Source: Burkholderia sp. 8Y (GTDB lineage Bacteria; Pseudomonadota; Gammaproteobacteria; Burkholderiales; Burkholderiaceae). Taken from it: 64,000 nt of DNA. The stretch spans positions 2,029,476 to 2,093,475 of the forward strand of contig NZ_LR733520.1 in the NCBI RefSeq assembly GCF_902506145.1. The letters are read 5' to 3'. The notes beneath the pieces were generated by a model. The model had not been told where the DNA came from. It saw nothing but the letters and a program-made list of their open reading frames with translations, and did no database searches. The position numbers and the translations under genes were made by a program. How positions within the stretch are numbered: position 1 is the first letter of the stretch; the number at the start of each line of letters is the position of its first letter. Of this stretch, positions 53,398 to 61,265 are shown piece after piece.

Positions 53398-54837
53398 ATG
53401 GAGGAAGCGAAGCATTTCATCGGCAATCGATGGATCGCCGCATCGGGCGGCGAGACGATTCCGGTGGTCGATCCATCGGACGGGCAAGTGTTCGCGGAGC
53501 TCGCCCGCGGCACGAGCGCGGACATCGACCGCGCCGTGAGCGCGGCGCGCGCCGCGTACGACGGCGTCTGGGGCGCGACGAGCGCAGCGGAACGCGGCCG
53601 CATTCTCGCACGGCTCTCGATGCTCGTCGCCGCGTGCCACGAGGAGATTGCGCAGATCGAGGCGCGCGACACCGGCAAGCCGCTCAAGCAGGCGCGCGCC
53701 GATGCAACCGGCATCGCGCGCTATTTCGAGTTCTACGCGGGCGCCGCCGACAAGCTGCACGGCGAAACGCTGCCCTATCAGTCCGGCTTCACCGTGCTGA
53801 CGATTCGCGAGCCGCACGGCGTGACCGGTCATATCGTGCCGTGGAACTATCCGCTGCAGATTTTTGGGCGCAGCGTCGGCGCGGCGCTTGCCACCGGCAA
53901 CGCGTGCGTCGTGAAGCCGGCGGAGGACGCGTGCCTGTCGCTCTTGCGCGTCGCCGAACTGGCTGCCGAAGCGGGCCTGCCGGACGGCGCGCTCAATATC
54001 GTCACCGGCTACGGGCACGAAGCGGGCGCGGCGCTCGCGCGTCATCCGGGCATCGATCATATTTCGTTCACGGGTTCGCCTGCGACGGGCGCGGCCGTCA
54101 CGAAGATGGCCGCCGACAACCACGTTCCCGTCACGCTGGAACTGGGCGGCAAGTCGCCGCAAATCGTGTTCGCCGATGCCGACTTCGACGCCGCCCTGCC
54201 CGTGCTGGTCGCGGCCATCGTGCAGAACGCGGGACAGACTTGCTCGGCGGGCAGCCGCGTGCTGATCGAGCGCGCGGCTTACGAGCCGCTTATCGACCGG
54301 CTTTCGCAGGCGTTCGCGGCGCTCAGGGTCGGCCCGAGCACGCTCGATCTCGACTGCGGCCCGCTCATCAGCGCGAAGCAGCAGCAGCGCGTGTGGGACT
54401 TTCTCTCCGATGCGCAGCATGACGGCATCGCGATGGCCGCGCATGGCGAAGTGGTCGGCGAGGCGCCCGAAGCGGGCTTCTATCAGGCGCCGACGCTCTT
54501 GCGCGACGTGCCGCCGACGCATCGGCTCGCGCGCGAGGAAGTCTTCGGCCCTGTGCTCGCCGCGATGCCCTTCGAGGACGAAGCCGACGCGCTCCGGCTC
54601 GCGAACGGCACGGACTACGGCCTCGTCGCGGGCATCTGGACACGCGACGGCGCGCGGCAGATGCGTCTTGCGCGCCGCGTGCGCTCGGGGCAGGTGTTCA
54701 TCAACAACTATGGCGCCGGCGGCGGTATTGAACTGCCGTTCGGCGGCGTCAAGCATTCGGGACACGGACGCGAGAAAGGCTTCGAGGCGCTGTATGGCTT
54801 CACGACGCTCAAGACTATTGCCATCAAACACGGATAA
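53398..54837 (+). CDS. Aldehyde dehydrogenase (NAD(P)+)
   Basis: A 479-aa ALDH superfamily enzyme. The catalytic Cys is in GQTCSAGSRVLIE and the general base Glu is in LELGGKSPQIVFADAD. HIVPWNYPLQIFGRSVG and SFTGSPATGAAV bind the cofactor. The ATG at 53398 has an AAGGAG site. It is followed after 11 bp by an SDR gene, which suggests a small two-enzyme alcohol/aldehyde oxidation operon. The actual aldehyde is unknown (betaine-, vanillin- or gamma-aminobutyraldehyde-type enzymes look alike). Confidence 0.92.
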   Translation: MEEAKHFIGNRWIAASGGETIPVVDPSDGQVFAELARGTSADIDRAVSAARAAYDGVWGATSAAERGRILARLSMLVAACHEEIAQIEARDTGKPLKQARADATGIARYFEFYAGAADKLHGETLPYQSGFTVLTIREPHGVTGHIVPWNYPLQIFGRSVGAALATGNACVVKPAEDACLSLLRVAELAAEAGLPDGALNIVTGYGHEAGAALARHPGIDHISFTGSPATGAAVTKMAADNHVPVTLELGGKSPQIVFADADFDAALPVLVAAIVQNAGQTCSAGSRVLIERAAYEPLIDRLSQAFAALRVGPSTLDLDCGPLISAKQQQRVWDFLSDAQHDGIAMAAHGEVVGEAPEAGFYQAPTLLRDVPPTHRLAREEVFGPVLAAMPFEDEADALRLANGTDYGLVAGIWTRDGARQMRLARRVRSGQVFINNYGAGGGIELPFGGVKHSGHGREKGFEALYGFTTLKTIAIKHG

Positions 54838-54848
54838 CGGGAGACGAC

Positions 54849-55625
54849 ATGCGACTGCAAGGCAAAACGGTGATCGTGACGGGCGCGGGCTCGGGTTTCG
54901 GCGAAGGCATTGCGAAGACGTTCGCGCGTGAAGGGGCGAACGTCGTCGTCAACGATCTGAACGGCCCAGCGGCCGAGCGCGTGGCAAGCGAGATCGCGCT
55001 GGGGTCGTCTTCATCGGCGACGCATGGCCGCGCGATCGCCGTCACGGGCGACGTCACCAAGCGCGAGGATTGGCAGGCGCTCTTCGATGCGGCGATTCAG
55101 GACTTCGGCAGCGTGCAGGTGGTGGTGAACAACGCGGGCACGACGCACCGTAACAAGCCGGTGCTGGATGTCACCGAGGCCGAGTTCGACCGCGTCTATG
55201 CGGTGAATGTGAAGAGCATCTACTGGAGCGTCGAGCAGTTCGTGCCGTATTTTCGCGAGCAAGGCGGCGGCGCGTTCATCAACATTGCATCGACGGCGGG
55301 CGTGCGGCCGCGTCCGGGGCTTGTCTGGTATAACGGCAGCAAGGCGGCGGTGATCATCGCGAGCAAGGCGCTGGCGGTGGAACTCGGTCCGGACCGCATT
55401 CGCGTGAACTGCATCAATCCGGTGATGGGCGAAACGGGGCTGCTTTCCGAATTCATGGGGATGGAAGATACGCCCGCGAATCGCCAGAAGTTTCTCGCGA
55501 CCATTCCGCTCGGGCGGCTGTCGACGCCGCAGGATATTGCGAACGCGGCGCTTTATCTCGCTTCTGGGGAGGCGGAGTTTATTACGGGGGTGGCGCTGGA
55601 GGTGGATGGGGGGAGGTGTGTTTGA
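54849..55625 (+). CDS. SDR family oxidoreductase
   Basis: A 258-aa classical short-chain dehydrogenase. It has the cofactor motif TGAGSGFGEGIA, NNAGTTHRNKPV, the catalytic Ser in NIASTAGVRPRPG, and Tyr-x3-Lys in WYNGSKAAVI, ending FITGVALEVDGGRCV. FabG/glucose dehydrogenase-like. It probably works with the ALDH before it. It is the last gene before the decayed T6SS segment. Confidence 0.92.
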   Translation: MRLQGKTVIVTGAGSGFGEGIAKTFAREGANVVVNDLNGPAAERVASEIALGSSSSATHGRAIAVTGDVTKREDWQALFDAAIQDFGSVQVVVNNAGTTHRNKPVLDVTEAEFDRVYAVNVKSIYWSVEQFVPYFREQGGGAFINIASTAGVRPRPGLVWYNGSKAAVIIASKALAVELGPDRIRVNCINPVMGETGLLSEFMGMEDTPANRQKFLATIPLGRLSTPQDIANAALYLASGEAEFITGVALEVDGGRCV

Positions 55626-55765
55626 GGGGGTGCGGGTGCGCGCTGGCGGCGTAAACAACGCCTCCAGTTCACTGCAACGGGGTACTCGGTCCGCGAGCGC
55701 CCTCCTAACGAGAGGGCGTCCGCGCGGTCAGTGCTTTTGGTTCCTGTGACTACGCCTCGGCAGGA

Positions 55766-56023
55766 TCAGCCCACATCGACTCCATCATCGCCCTCGAGCA
55801 ACACTCCTCCGTGATTCGTTGTATTGCGAACTCGCGCAACGGAACGATCACCGAATGAAGCGAACGACGAGCCGCTCACGATTACCGCGGCGCAACTGAT
55901 GAGGTCGCCAACTCCCGCGGCCTGTCTTCCGTTGACCTCCAAACCCGTTGACGCTGTGATGACAACGCCTTCCCCGTGCTCTGGACAATGATGGTGATGT
56001 CCGAGCAGAACTACCTTTGGCAT
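55766..56023 (-). CDS. PAAR-domain protein (T6SS spike tip)
   Basis: An 85-aa PAAR protein. It starts MPKVVLLGHHHHCPEHGEGV and has the repeating VNGRQAAGVGDLISC pattern of the PAAR cone. The zinc-binding His/Cys set is HHHHCPEHG plus the Cys in LISCAAV. PAAR proteins cap VgrG and carry effectors. The frame continues to 56071 but adds nothing family-like. It is the last gene of the T6SS remnant, with the IS remnant upstream. Confidence 0.85.
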   Translation of the reverse strand: MPKVVLLGHHHHCPEHGEGVVITASTGLEVNGRQAAGVGDLISCAAVIVSGSSFASFGDRSVARVRNTTNHGGVLLEGDDGVDVG

Positions 56024-56110
56024 AACGGTTACCTTCTGTTCTACGAAGACTCTAGCGAGCCGACTTCTCACGGTAATCCCCCGGCTTCTAACGCGAGACA
56101 GAAGCAGAGA

Positions 56111-56235
56111 CTATGCTGCGGCCGTGAGCCGCTGCTTCGGCGTCACGCCACCGAGGCCCATGCTGGGCGCTCGTGATTGTATTGCCACATCCATTCGGTC
56201 GCGAAGTGCTGCACATGTGCAAGGTCATCCCAGTA
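56111..56235 (-). mobile_element. IS3-family transposase (OrfB) C-terminal remnant
   Basis: Read in one frame it gives DLAHVQHFATEWMWQYNHER followed by P; after a one-base loss the next frame gives MGLGGVTPKQRLTAAA and a stop (CTA at 56111-56113). This is the typical last 40 residues of an IS3-group integrase (ATEWxWxYNxxRP..MxLGGxTPxxRL). No DDE core or inverted repeats remain, so it is dead. Confidence 0.8.
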
Positions 56236-56441
56236 GTACTGCGACTGCCTCGCGCATCGTTGACCATGCGCGTGCTGCGACTGAGTTCGTCCGTATCGCC
56301 GCTCACGCCGCCGCTTTCATCGAATTGCGTCAGACACGTGCTGCCGTCCGGATACAGCACGCAATCCACCGCCCACAAACCGTTGTAGTGGTACTCGGTG
56401 ATGCGAGCGAGGCCATCGAACTCCGTTGGGCGATCGATCAT
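56236..56441 (-). pseudogene. Rhs-family protein remnant
   Basis: About 65 codons directly after the PAAR gene (ATG 56441, 9 bp from its stop). They read MIDRPTEFDGLARITEYHYN, then VLYPDGSTCLTQFDESGGVS and DTDELSRSTRMVNDARG, the YD/Rhs repeat pattern. Homology breaks off at about 56245-56236, where the IS3 tail begins. A full Rhs is over 1,000 residues, so nearly all of it is lost, and the ORF running on to 56088 is chimeric. Confidence 0.75.
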
Positions 56442-56449
56442 GCACTTGA

Positions 56450-56701
56450 TTAGACTGTAGGACCGCCGTCCGTGACGACGAGCGTTGCCCCGCATGTCGT
56501 GCCGCTACCATGACGAGCAATTGGTCGGCCTTCGATAGTGCAGAGCCCGCCGTCAGTGATGATGCCAGGACCATGCAACGGGCAAGAGACTGAATCACCG
56601 ACGCGGGCGGCGACGCGACCATTTACCGTGACAGAACTGGCTGACGTCACTAAGCCGGCGTGAGTGGTCGGCGTGCCGAGAGTTGCGATTGAATTTCCCA
56701 T
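56450..56701 (-). CDS. PAAR-domain protein
   Basis: An 83-aa complete PAAR protein: MGNSIATLGTPTTHAGLVTS, VNGRVAARVGDSVSCPLHG, ITDGGLCTIEGRPIARHGSG, TTCGATLVVTDGG. The His and Cys zinc ligands are present. It lies directly upstream of the Rhs remnant, as expected for a PAAR-Rhs pair in which PAAR tips the VgrG spike and Rhs carries the toxin. Probably still translatable. Confidence 0.88.
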   Translation of the reverse strand: MGNSIATLGTPTTHAGLVTSASSVTVNGRVAARVGDSVSCPLHGPGIITDGGLCTIEGRPIARHGSGTTCGATLVVTDGGPTV

Positions 56702-56847
56702 ATTGACTCATTGACCGTACAGAGAGTTCGCATTCACCTATTCGATAATCAAGAACAGAGCTTCTTGATGGTTCATCCTCGGTCTCGTGGCGAATACATC
56801 CATCTTTGCAAGTGTTGATCAACACGCACCCCCGATGCTTTGACGAT

Positions 56848-57219
56848 TCATGCCGTGGCTTTCTCCATTAATTCGACGATCTCAGTTAAGCCTCGGCGAC
56901 GTGCCATCTCCAACGGAGTCTCATTGAATTCATTCTGTGGCAGGACAGCCGCACCCGATTTCAACAGAATTTTCGCGATCTTCGTATGTCCCTGCGCGAC
57001 GGCTTCATGCAGAGGAGTATTTCCGAGTTCACCAATGCGGTTCACCTCGGCCCCTCCATCCAACAGCGCGACAACTTCATCCTCGATTCCTCGGATGCAG
57101 GCGATATGAAGCGGTGCGTTACCAAAGTTTCCAGTTTGATTGACGTCCGTCAATTCGATCTCAGCAAACTCAGGCAGGTCTTCGTTCATGTATCGATTTA
57201 ATACATCTTCAGGCAGCAT
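56848..57219 (-). CDS. Ankyrin-repeat protein
   Basis: A 123-aa soluble protein of three ankyrin repeats (GNAPLHIACIRGIEDEVVAL; LGNTPLHEAVAQGHTKIAKI; FNETPLEMARRRGLTEIVEL). No signal peptide. Composition is more AT-rich than the chromosome backbone. Small ankyrin proteins beside VgrG/PAAR/Rhs genes are often immunity proteins to the linked toxin. That role is inferred from context only. Confidence 0.85.
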   Translation of the reverse strand: MLPEDVLNRYMNEDLPEFAEIELTDVNQTGNFGNAPLHIACIRGIEDEVVALLDGGAEVNRIGELGNTPLHEAVAQGHTKIAKILLKSGAAVLPQNEFNETPLEMARRRGLTEIVELMEKATA

Positions 57220-57431
57220 ATTGGTTCTCCGTTGCGGCGGTCGGCGGTCGATGCTCTCCGGAACGTAGGTAGCTATAATTTCGCTGCTGCGACGCGGATG
57301 ACACTCATCAACACCTGCGACCTAGGAAACATAGGACTGAGAGTCGCCGATGCCGGGCACGATGCCGAGTTTTCCTACAACTCGACAATCTCGATGCGCT
57401 TGAACATAAAACTCACCATCCCTTACAAGTT

Positions 57432-57809
57432 CTAACGCGAACTGCGAATGAGAAGTTGTAAGGTGTCCAGAGAGCGTTCGATAGTCGTTTCGTCAAATCC
57501 GGAATCGTTCAGCGAATTTATCCAAAACAGCCATTCTTGCACGACAGTGCATTCTTTGTTTGTGAGGAGCGTCCATCGATTCCGAAAAAAATCGTCCCAC
57601 CACTCCGGATTTGGACTCCTATCTAACATTGAAATCACGCTGTGGACGACGATCAGACTAGGCGCGCGCTCTTCCATCGAACACTTTAGGACGCCCGGAA
57701 GGTAATAGCAAAACGCCATCGGAGATAACCAACATAATGCACCGTAATTTTTTTCCCATATGTCCCCGGTTGTCTCCTCCCATGAAAAATCCTGTAATTG
57801 GACTGCTGA
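57432..57809 (-). pseudogene. Truncated small gene (LSPxAFxYYLP, DUF6714-like), possible old immunity gene
   Basis: The frame is open from 57809 without a start until Met at 57719. It reads DFSWEETTGDIWEKNYGALC, then WLSPMAFCYYLPGVLKCSME and a Trp-rich end (PEWWDDFFRNRWTLL). The LSPxAFxYYLP core resembles DUF6714-type proteins found near Rhs/VgrG toxins, from memory. Its 5' end is missing, replaced by the broken vgrG. If translated, it could only start inside the motif. Confidence 0.6.
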
Positions 57810-58201
57810 TCAGCCAGGTGAACCCACGGCCGCACAATCACCTGATAGCGGCTCTGCCCGTTGCGCTGCCCCATGAAGCGCGCTTCGGTCACGATGCCGC
57901 TGATCTCGCGCGTGCCCGCGCCGACGTTGCCCAGCCCGAGACTCGCCGTGCCCATGCCATCGAGCTGCACGGTGACGGTCAACTCCTGACCGACCATTTC
58001 GTTCAGATCGAAGTTGGCGGCCTCTTCGCTGAGCATCGGCAGATTGGCGGGCGTCAGAAAATCGAGCGTGTACGTATAAATCTTCGACAGATGCTCGTTG
58101 CCTTCGATGGCGACGAGGTGCAGCGCATCCTCGCCCGTGGGCAGCGTCGGCAACGCCGGGCCGCTCGCGGTGAGCGTGCGGTTGGTATCGAACTTGAACA
58201 T
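57686..58201 (-). pseudogene. Truncated vgrG (N-terminal fragment)
   Basis: The first ~139 codons are a typical VgrG/gp27 N-terminus: GEDALHLVAIEGNEHLSKIY, TYTLDFLTPANLP, GIVTEARFMGQRNGQSRYQV, then RPWVHLADQQSNYRIF. A normal VgrG is 600 or more residues. After about 57785 the frame runs out of frame into the adjoining gene fragment and ends after 33 unrelated residues. It starts 51 bp after tssG. It cannot form a spike. Confidence 0.88.
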
Positions 58202-58251
58202 TTCTTGTTGCTCTTATAAAACGCGGTTGATTCTTGGACTTCGTTATCGTT

Positions 58252-59346
58252 TCAGCAGCGATTCAGCAGCGATTCAGCACCGTTTGCGTCGCTTTGCCCC
58301 TGCCTCGCCCGGCGCCTCAACTGCGGCACATAGTCTTCGGGCTCGAAGCGCATCCCCGTGATCGGCGCGTTCGTCGCGGCCTGACCGAGCCAGGTCGACC
58401 AGCCAAGCTGCTCCGAGCCGCCCATGACAGCCGGCGCCGCGCTGTCCGCCTTAATTTGCAACTGCAACTCCCACCGATACTTCTGTCCGACGAACGCCCG
58501 CACCAGTTCGACCAGCCGCAGCAGGTCCGTGCCTTGAGGCGTGAAACGCAGGTACGCGTCCATGTCGATCGGTCCGATCACAATGCGAAAGCGGTTCTGG
58601 CGATCGGGCACCTGCTCGCCCAGCATGGCGTTCATCCCCAGCTTGCGGGTCTCGCCCAAGCGGCTGATGCGCGCCTCGGACAGCGCGATCCACTGGAACA
58701 CGTACTCCTCGACATGCACCGGCACCTGGAAAAACTGCGCAATCGTGGCGCCAAGCCCGCCCGGGTCACGCGCCTCGCCCACCAGATGGGGTGAGGTGGC
58801 CAGACGCGCGTGCGACGGCAGCGGCCCCTGTTCGATTTCCTTGAGCTCGTGGCCCGTGGTGCTCGCGACATAGAACGAGAACCGCTCGTCACCGCGCCGA
58901 TCCAGCCCCGCCGTGGATTGCGCATCGGCCCAGGCGCGATACAGCAACGTCAGCGAGCGATGCTGGAAGACATCGAGGAAGTTGACGAGCGTCGCGTCCG
59001 CGCGCTGCTCCTCACGCTCCCGGGCGATCTCGGTGACGTGAATCGGCAGCGGGCCGTTGGGCCCGAGCATCCCGAGCCCGAACAGGCGGATCTTGAGCTT
59101 GCCGTGAACGAGCGCGGCGCTCGCCACCTCGCGCGGCGCGAAGATCAGGCTCGGCTGCTGGCCGAGACGAAACGGCTCGGCGTGCGGGCGCTTCGCGGTG
59201 CCGATAGGGTCGAGCCGCGCATCGGCATCGATCCGGCGCAGAAGCGGCAGAAAACCGAAGCGCCAGGGCTCGGCCTGCAGACGCTCGAGGAGCGCAGGCG
59301 ACAGCGCGACATCCTGCGCCCGCATCGCGAACGGCGAACGCTCCAT
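58252..59346 (-). CDS. tssG: Type VI secretion baseplate subunit TssG
   Basis: A 364-aa full-length TssG (ImpH/VasB). It has LLERLQAEPWRFGFLPLLRR near the start, then FRLGQQPSLIFAPREV, LFGLGMLGPNGPLPIHVTE and FLDVFQHRSLTLLYRAWADA, all family hallmarks. The start is the ATG at 59346, whose A is also the last base of the tssF stop (TGATG), a usual coupling. The frame continues upstream only because the remnant tssF is out of frame with it. The partner TssF is destroyed, so TssG cannot build a baseplate from this locus. Confidence 0.92.
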   Translation of the reverse strand: MERSPFAMRAQDVALSPALLERLQAEPWRFGFLPLLRRIDADARLDPIGTAKRPHAEPFRLGQQPSLIFAPREVASAALVHGKLKIRLFGLGMLGPNGPLPIHVTEIAREREEQRADATLVNFLDVFQHRSLTLLYRAWADAQSTAGLDRRGDERFSFYVASTTGHELKEIEQGPLPSHARLATSPHLVGEARDPGGLGATIAQFFQVPVHVEEYVFQWIALSEARISRLGETRKLGMNAMLGEQVPDRQNRFRIVIGPIDMDAYLRFTPQGTDLLRLVELVRAFVGQKYRWELQLQIKADSAAPAVMGGSEQLGWSTWLGQAATNAPITGMRFEPEDYVPQLRRRARQGQSDANGAESLLNRC

Positions 59347-59544
59347 CAGGCCACGCCTCGCGTGCCCATGCGCACCGGCCAGCGCGCGATCACGCCCCGC
59401 TGCACCGAGCGCAGTTCGGTCTGCGTGAACGAATGGCTCGAGACCTGACGCGCCAGATAATGGTCGAGGATCAGCCCGAAAAGGTACGGGCTCGCGCATG
59501 AAAAGGAGTTGCTGGTTGTACGCGTCGAGCAGCTTCGGGTCCAT
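59346..59544 (-). pseudogene. tssF: tssF with large internal deletion
   Basis: The first ~17 codons (MDPKLLDAYNQQLLFMRE) match the TssF start. The next codons in another frame (ASPYLFGLILDHYLARQVSS, HSFTQTELRSVQRGVIARWP, VRMGTRGVA, stop) match the TssF C-terminus. A complete TssF is about 600 residues; over 500 codons are missing and the junction is frameshifted. The stop still overlaps the tssG ATG. Confidence 0.9.
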
Positions 59545-59853
59545 TGAGGGTCGGCGTGCGGCGTGAGCCGGATTGAATCGGCAGGTGTATGCATCCTAGC
59601 GAGTAAATTCGTCTCGAAAAGTGACTGAGATCAGGTTTTCTATTGCCATCCGGCAGACATGCGCATTAATCGGAATCTTCCTACCGGCCTGGTCGCGGGG
59701 CCCTTTTTCTGGATTGCCGAAGTGAGACGGCAGGCGCAAGCCAATTGAATTTGCAGTCGCTGCTGCGCCCGGGGCTGGCTGCGAATTGCCTTGCGTGGTG
59801 TCAAATTTCGGCATGCTGAGCCTGCCAACTGACCGCCGTTTTCTGCGATGCAA
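59545..59853. other. Segment between tssF remnant and putative immunity gene
   Basis: 309 bp. A minus-strand frame (59596-59814, MPKFDTTQGNSQPAPG, ending LISVTFRDEFTR) is possible but has no ribosome site or family match. tssE or other T6SS genes expected upstream of tssF are absent. Confidence 0.4.
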
Positions 59854-60345
59854 TTAGCGTCGCCCGTGATAGGAGTCATCGAGCAGGCGTTCAACAGTCA
59901 ACCGGAACACCGCCCCATCGAAAGAGTAGTAATACCTGCCGTGTTCCCTGCTTTCGTTGCGGCTTCCTTGAACGATCAGAAGACAACTGTCCGCGCGATA
60001 CTGCAGCGGCTCCGTCACATCGAGCGGCCAGTCGGAAACGGAGAACGGCAGGGACGTCACACGCCCTGAGATTTTGTCGATGACCGCCGCCATCACACAA
60101 CCCGACCCGCAACCCCATTCGGCCAACACGTAATGGCCGGCGAAGTTGACCGGGCCGTTGGTGGCATCGCGAAGAACACCGCGATACTTGCGCGCTCGCG
60201 CATCGGCAAACTTTAGGACCGGCCGTCTCGACGTCGACTGGACGGTGGCGGCGCAGTCCGCGAAGGCCGGAACGTCTTGCGCGCGCGTGATGCTCGATAT
60301 CACCAAGAGTATGCAGGCGCACAGCAGTGAGGGCTTCCGGCGCAT
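59854..60345 (-). CDS. Exported protein with FAGHY/WGCGxGC motif, putative immunity partner
   Basis: 163 aa. A signal peptide (MRRKPSLLCACILLVISSIT, then RAQ) is followed by a core with PVNFAGHYVLAEWGCGSGCV, DKISGRVTSLPFSVSD and RYYYSFDGAVFRL. This FAGxY..WGCGxGC layout occurs in many uncharacterised exported proteins. It begins 3 bp after the stop of the lysozyme-like gene (an alternative start at 60372 would overlap it). A periplasmic partner directly downstream of a peptidoglycan-cutting protein is the usual layout of a T6SS effector-immunity pair, so immunity is my inference. Confidence 0.65.
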   Translation of the reverse strand: MRRKPSLLCACILLVISSITRAQDVPAFADCAATVQSTSRRPVLKFADARARKYRGVLRDATNGPVNFAGHYVLAEWGCGSGCVMAAVIDKISGRVTSLPFSVSDWPLDVTEPLQYRADSCLLIVQGSRNESREHGRYYYSFDGAVFRLTVERLLDDSYHGRR

Positions 60346-60347
60346 GT

Positions 60348-60764
60348 TCAATACCAGTGGTGACGTTTCCAAAAATCACGGGCGTTGGACGCCGTGTGAT
60401 AACGCCCATAGATGTAGTGGATTCCGCCTTGGCATTCTTCGACGGCGTTCCCGAACGACGCTTCGCCGTGCGGGTTCAAACTGTACTGCGCGTGGAGCAA
60501 TTGGAACAGTCCGCGGGCGGTCGAATCGCTGTTTTTCGCGCCAACTATGCCGGCCGATTCCTGCGCCAGGATCCAAAGCAGATCATCAAACTCAACGTCC
60601 GCGATATGTTCCTCGCGCATCGCGTCCCGGAGCGCCATTTGCACTTGCAACGGCACGACGCTGACCGGCTTTTCCTGCCAGCCGCGCTTTCCTGGTTTCT
60701 CCTGGCGATGTGCGTGTGAATGCTTCACGCCGTTTTCCCGGCGATGTGCGTGAGTTTCCGACAT
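60348..60764 (-). CDS. Small lysozyme-like (SLT-type) protein, putative T6SS effector
   Basis: 138 aa without a signal peptide. The catalytic-type segment is ILAQESAGIVGAKNSDSTAR with Glu69, followed by GLFQLL (85-90), the equivalent of the GLMQ motif of soluble lytic transglycosylases. It ends DFWKRHHWY. The N-terminal ~35 residues are basic and His-rich with HAHR twice. Lack of a signal, small size, location at the head of a T6SS remnant and an exported neighbour suggest a peptidoglycan-degrading effector delivered by T6SS. Phage or housekeeping lysozyme is an alternative. Confidence 0.62.
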   Translation of the reverse strand: MSETHAHRRENGVKHSHAHRQEKPGKRGWQEKPVSVVPLQVQMALRDAMREEHIADVEFDDLLWILAQESAGIVGAKNSDSTARGLFQLLHAQYSLNPHGEASFGNAVEECQGGIHYIYGRYHTASNARDFWKRHHWY

Positions 60765-61265
60765 CGAATCGTCATCCTAACTTTTGTAATACGCCACCAC
60801 AGCACGCTTCCACGGCGCCTCATGCACCCACGTTCGCTACTTTTTGTCGCTGATGCGAGTGGTCTGCGAGAGAAACTTTCACACCGCCGAAAGCATGTGC
60901 CGGGAGCGCCGACTCGATAGGCGCACCTGTTCTGCTCAAACGCAAACAATCCGACCGACGCAAACCCACGCCCGATCACACAATCGAACCGAGCCAAGAA
61001 CACAGCGCAACAACAAGCCCCTTCGCACCGGAACAATGCAAGTCCCGTCCCGCGTGCACCAAACCCGATCGGTTCAGCGAGTCATCCCGTCTCTCACAAG
61101 CAACGCAAAACCCCGGCAGACCCGCGCCACCCGTGATTACGACCCTCATTGGCATACACCTTGCAATTCATTCCCCGCCGGTCAGTCGTCAACCACGTCA
61201 AACGACCCGCCTCATCTCTGCTCCCGAAGGAGCGACACAAACATATCGGCAAGGGGAACACATCA
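60765..61265. other. Intergenic region before urtA
   Basis: 501 bp with no supported gene. It holds the divergent promoters of the lysozyme-like gene and the urt operon. Open frames on both strands here have no family features. A ribosome site AAGGGGA lies 9 nt before the urtA ATG. Confidence 0.5.

Noticed and set aside
55697..55718. Terminator-like hairpin after the SDR gene
   Set aside because: The stem CGCCCTC/GAGGGCG is present but no T-run follows on either strand.
59640..59894. 84-aa minus-strand ORF upstream of the tssF remnant
   Set aside because: Overlaps the end of the putative immunity gene in another frame, with no ribosome site or family features.
60725..61036. 103-aa Cys/Arg-rich minus-strand ORF before urtA
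   Set aside because: Composition is unlike real genes in the window, it overlaps the start of the lysozyme-like gene, and no motif is seen.
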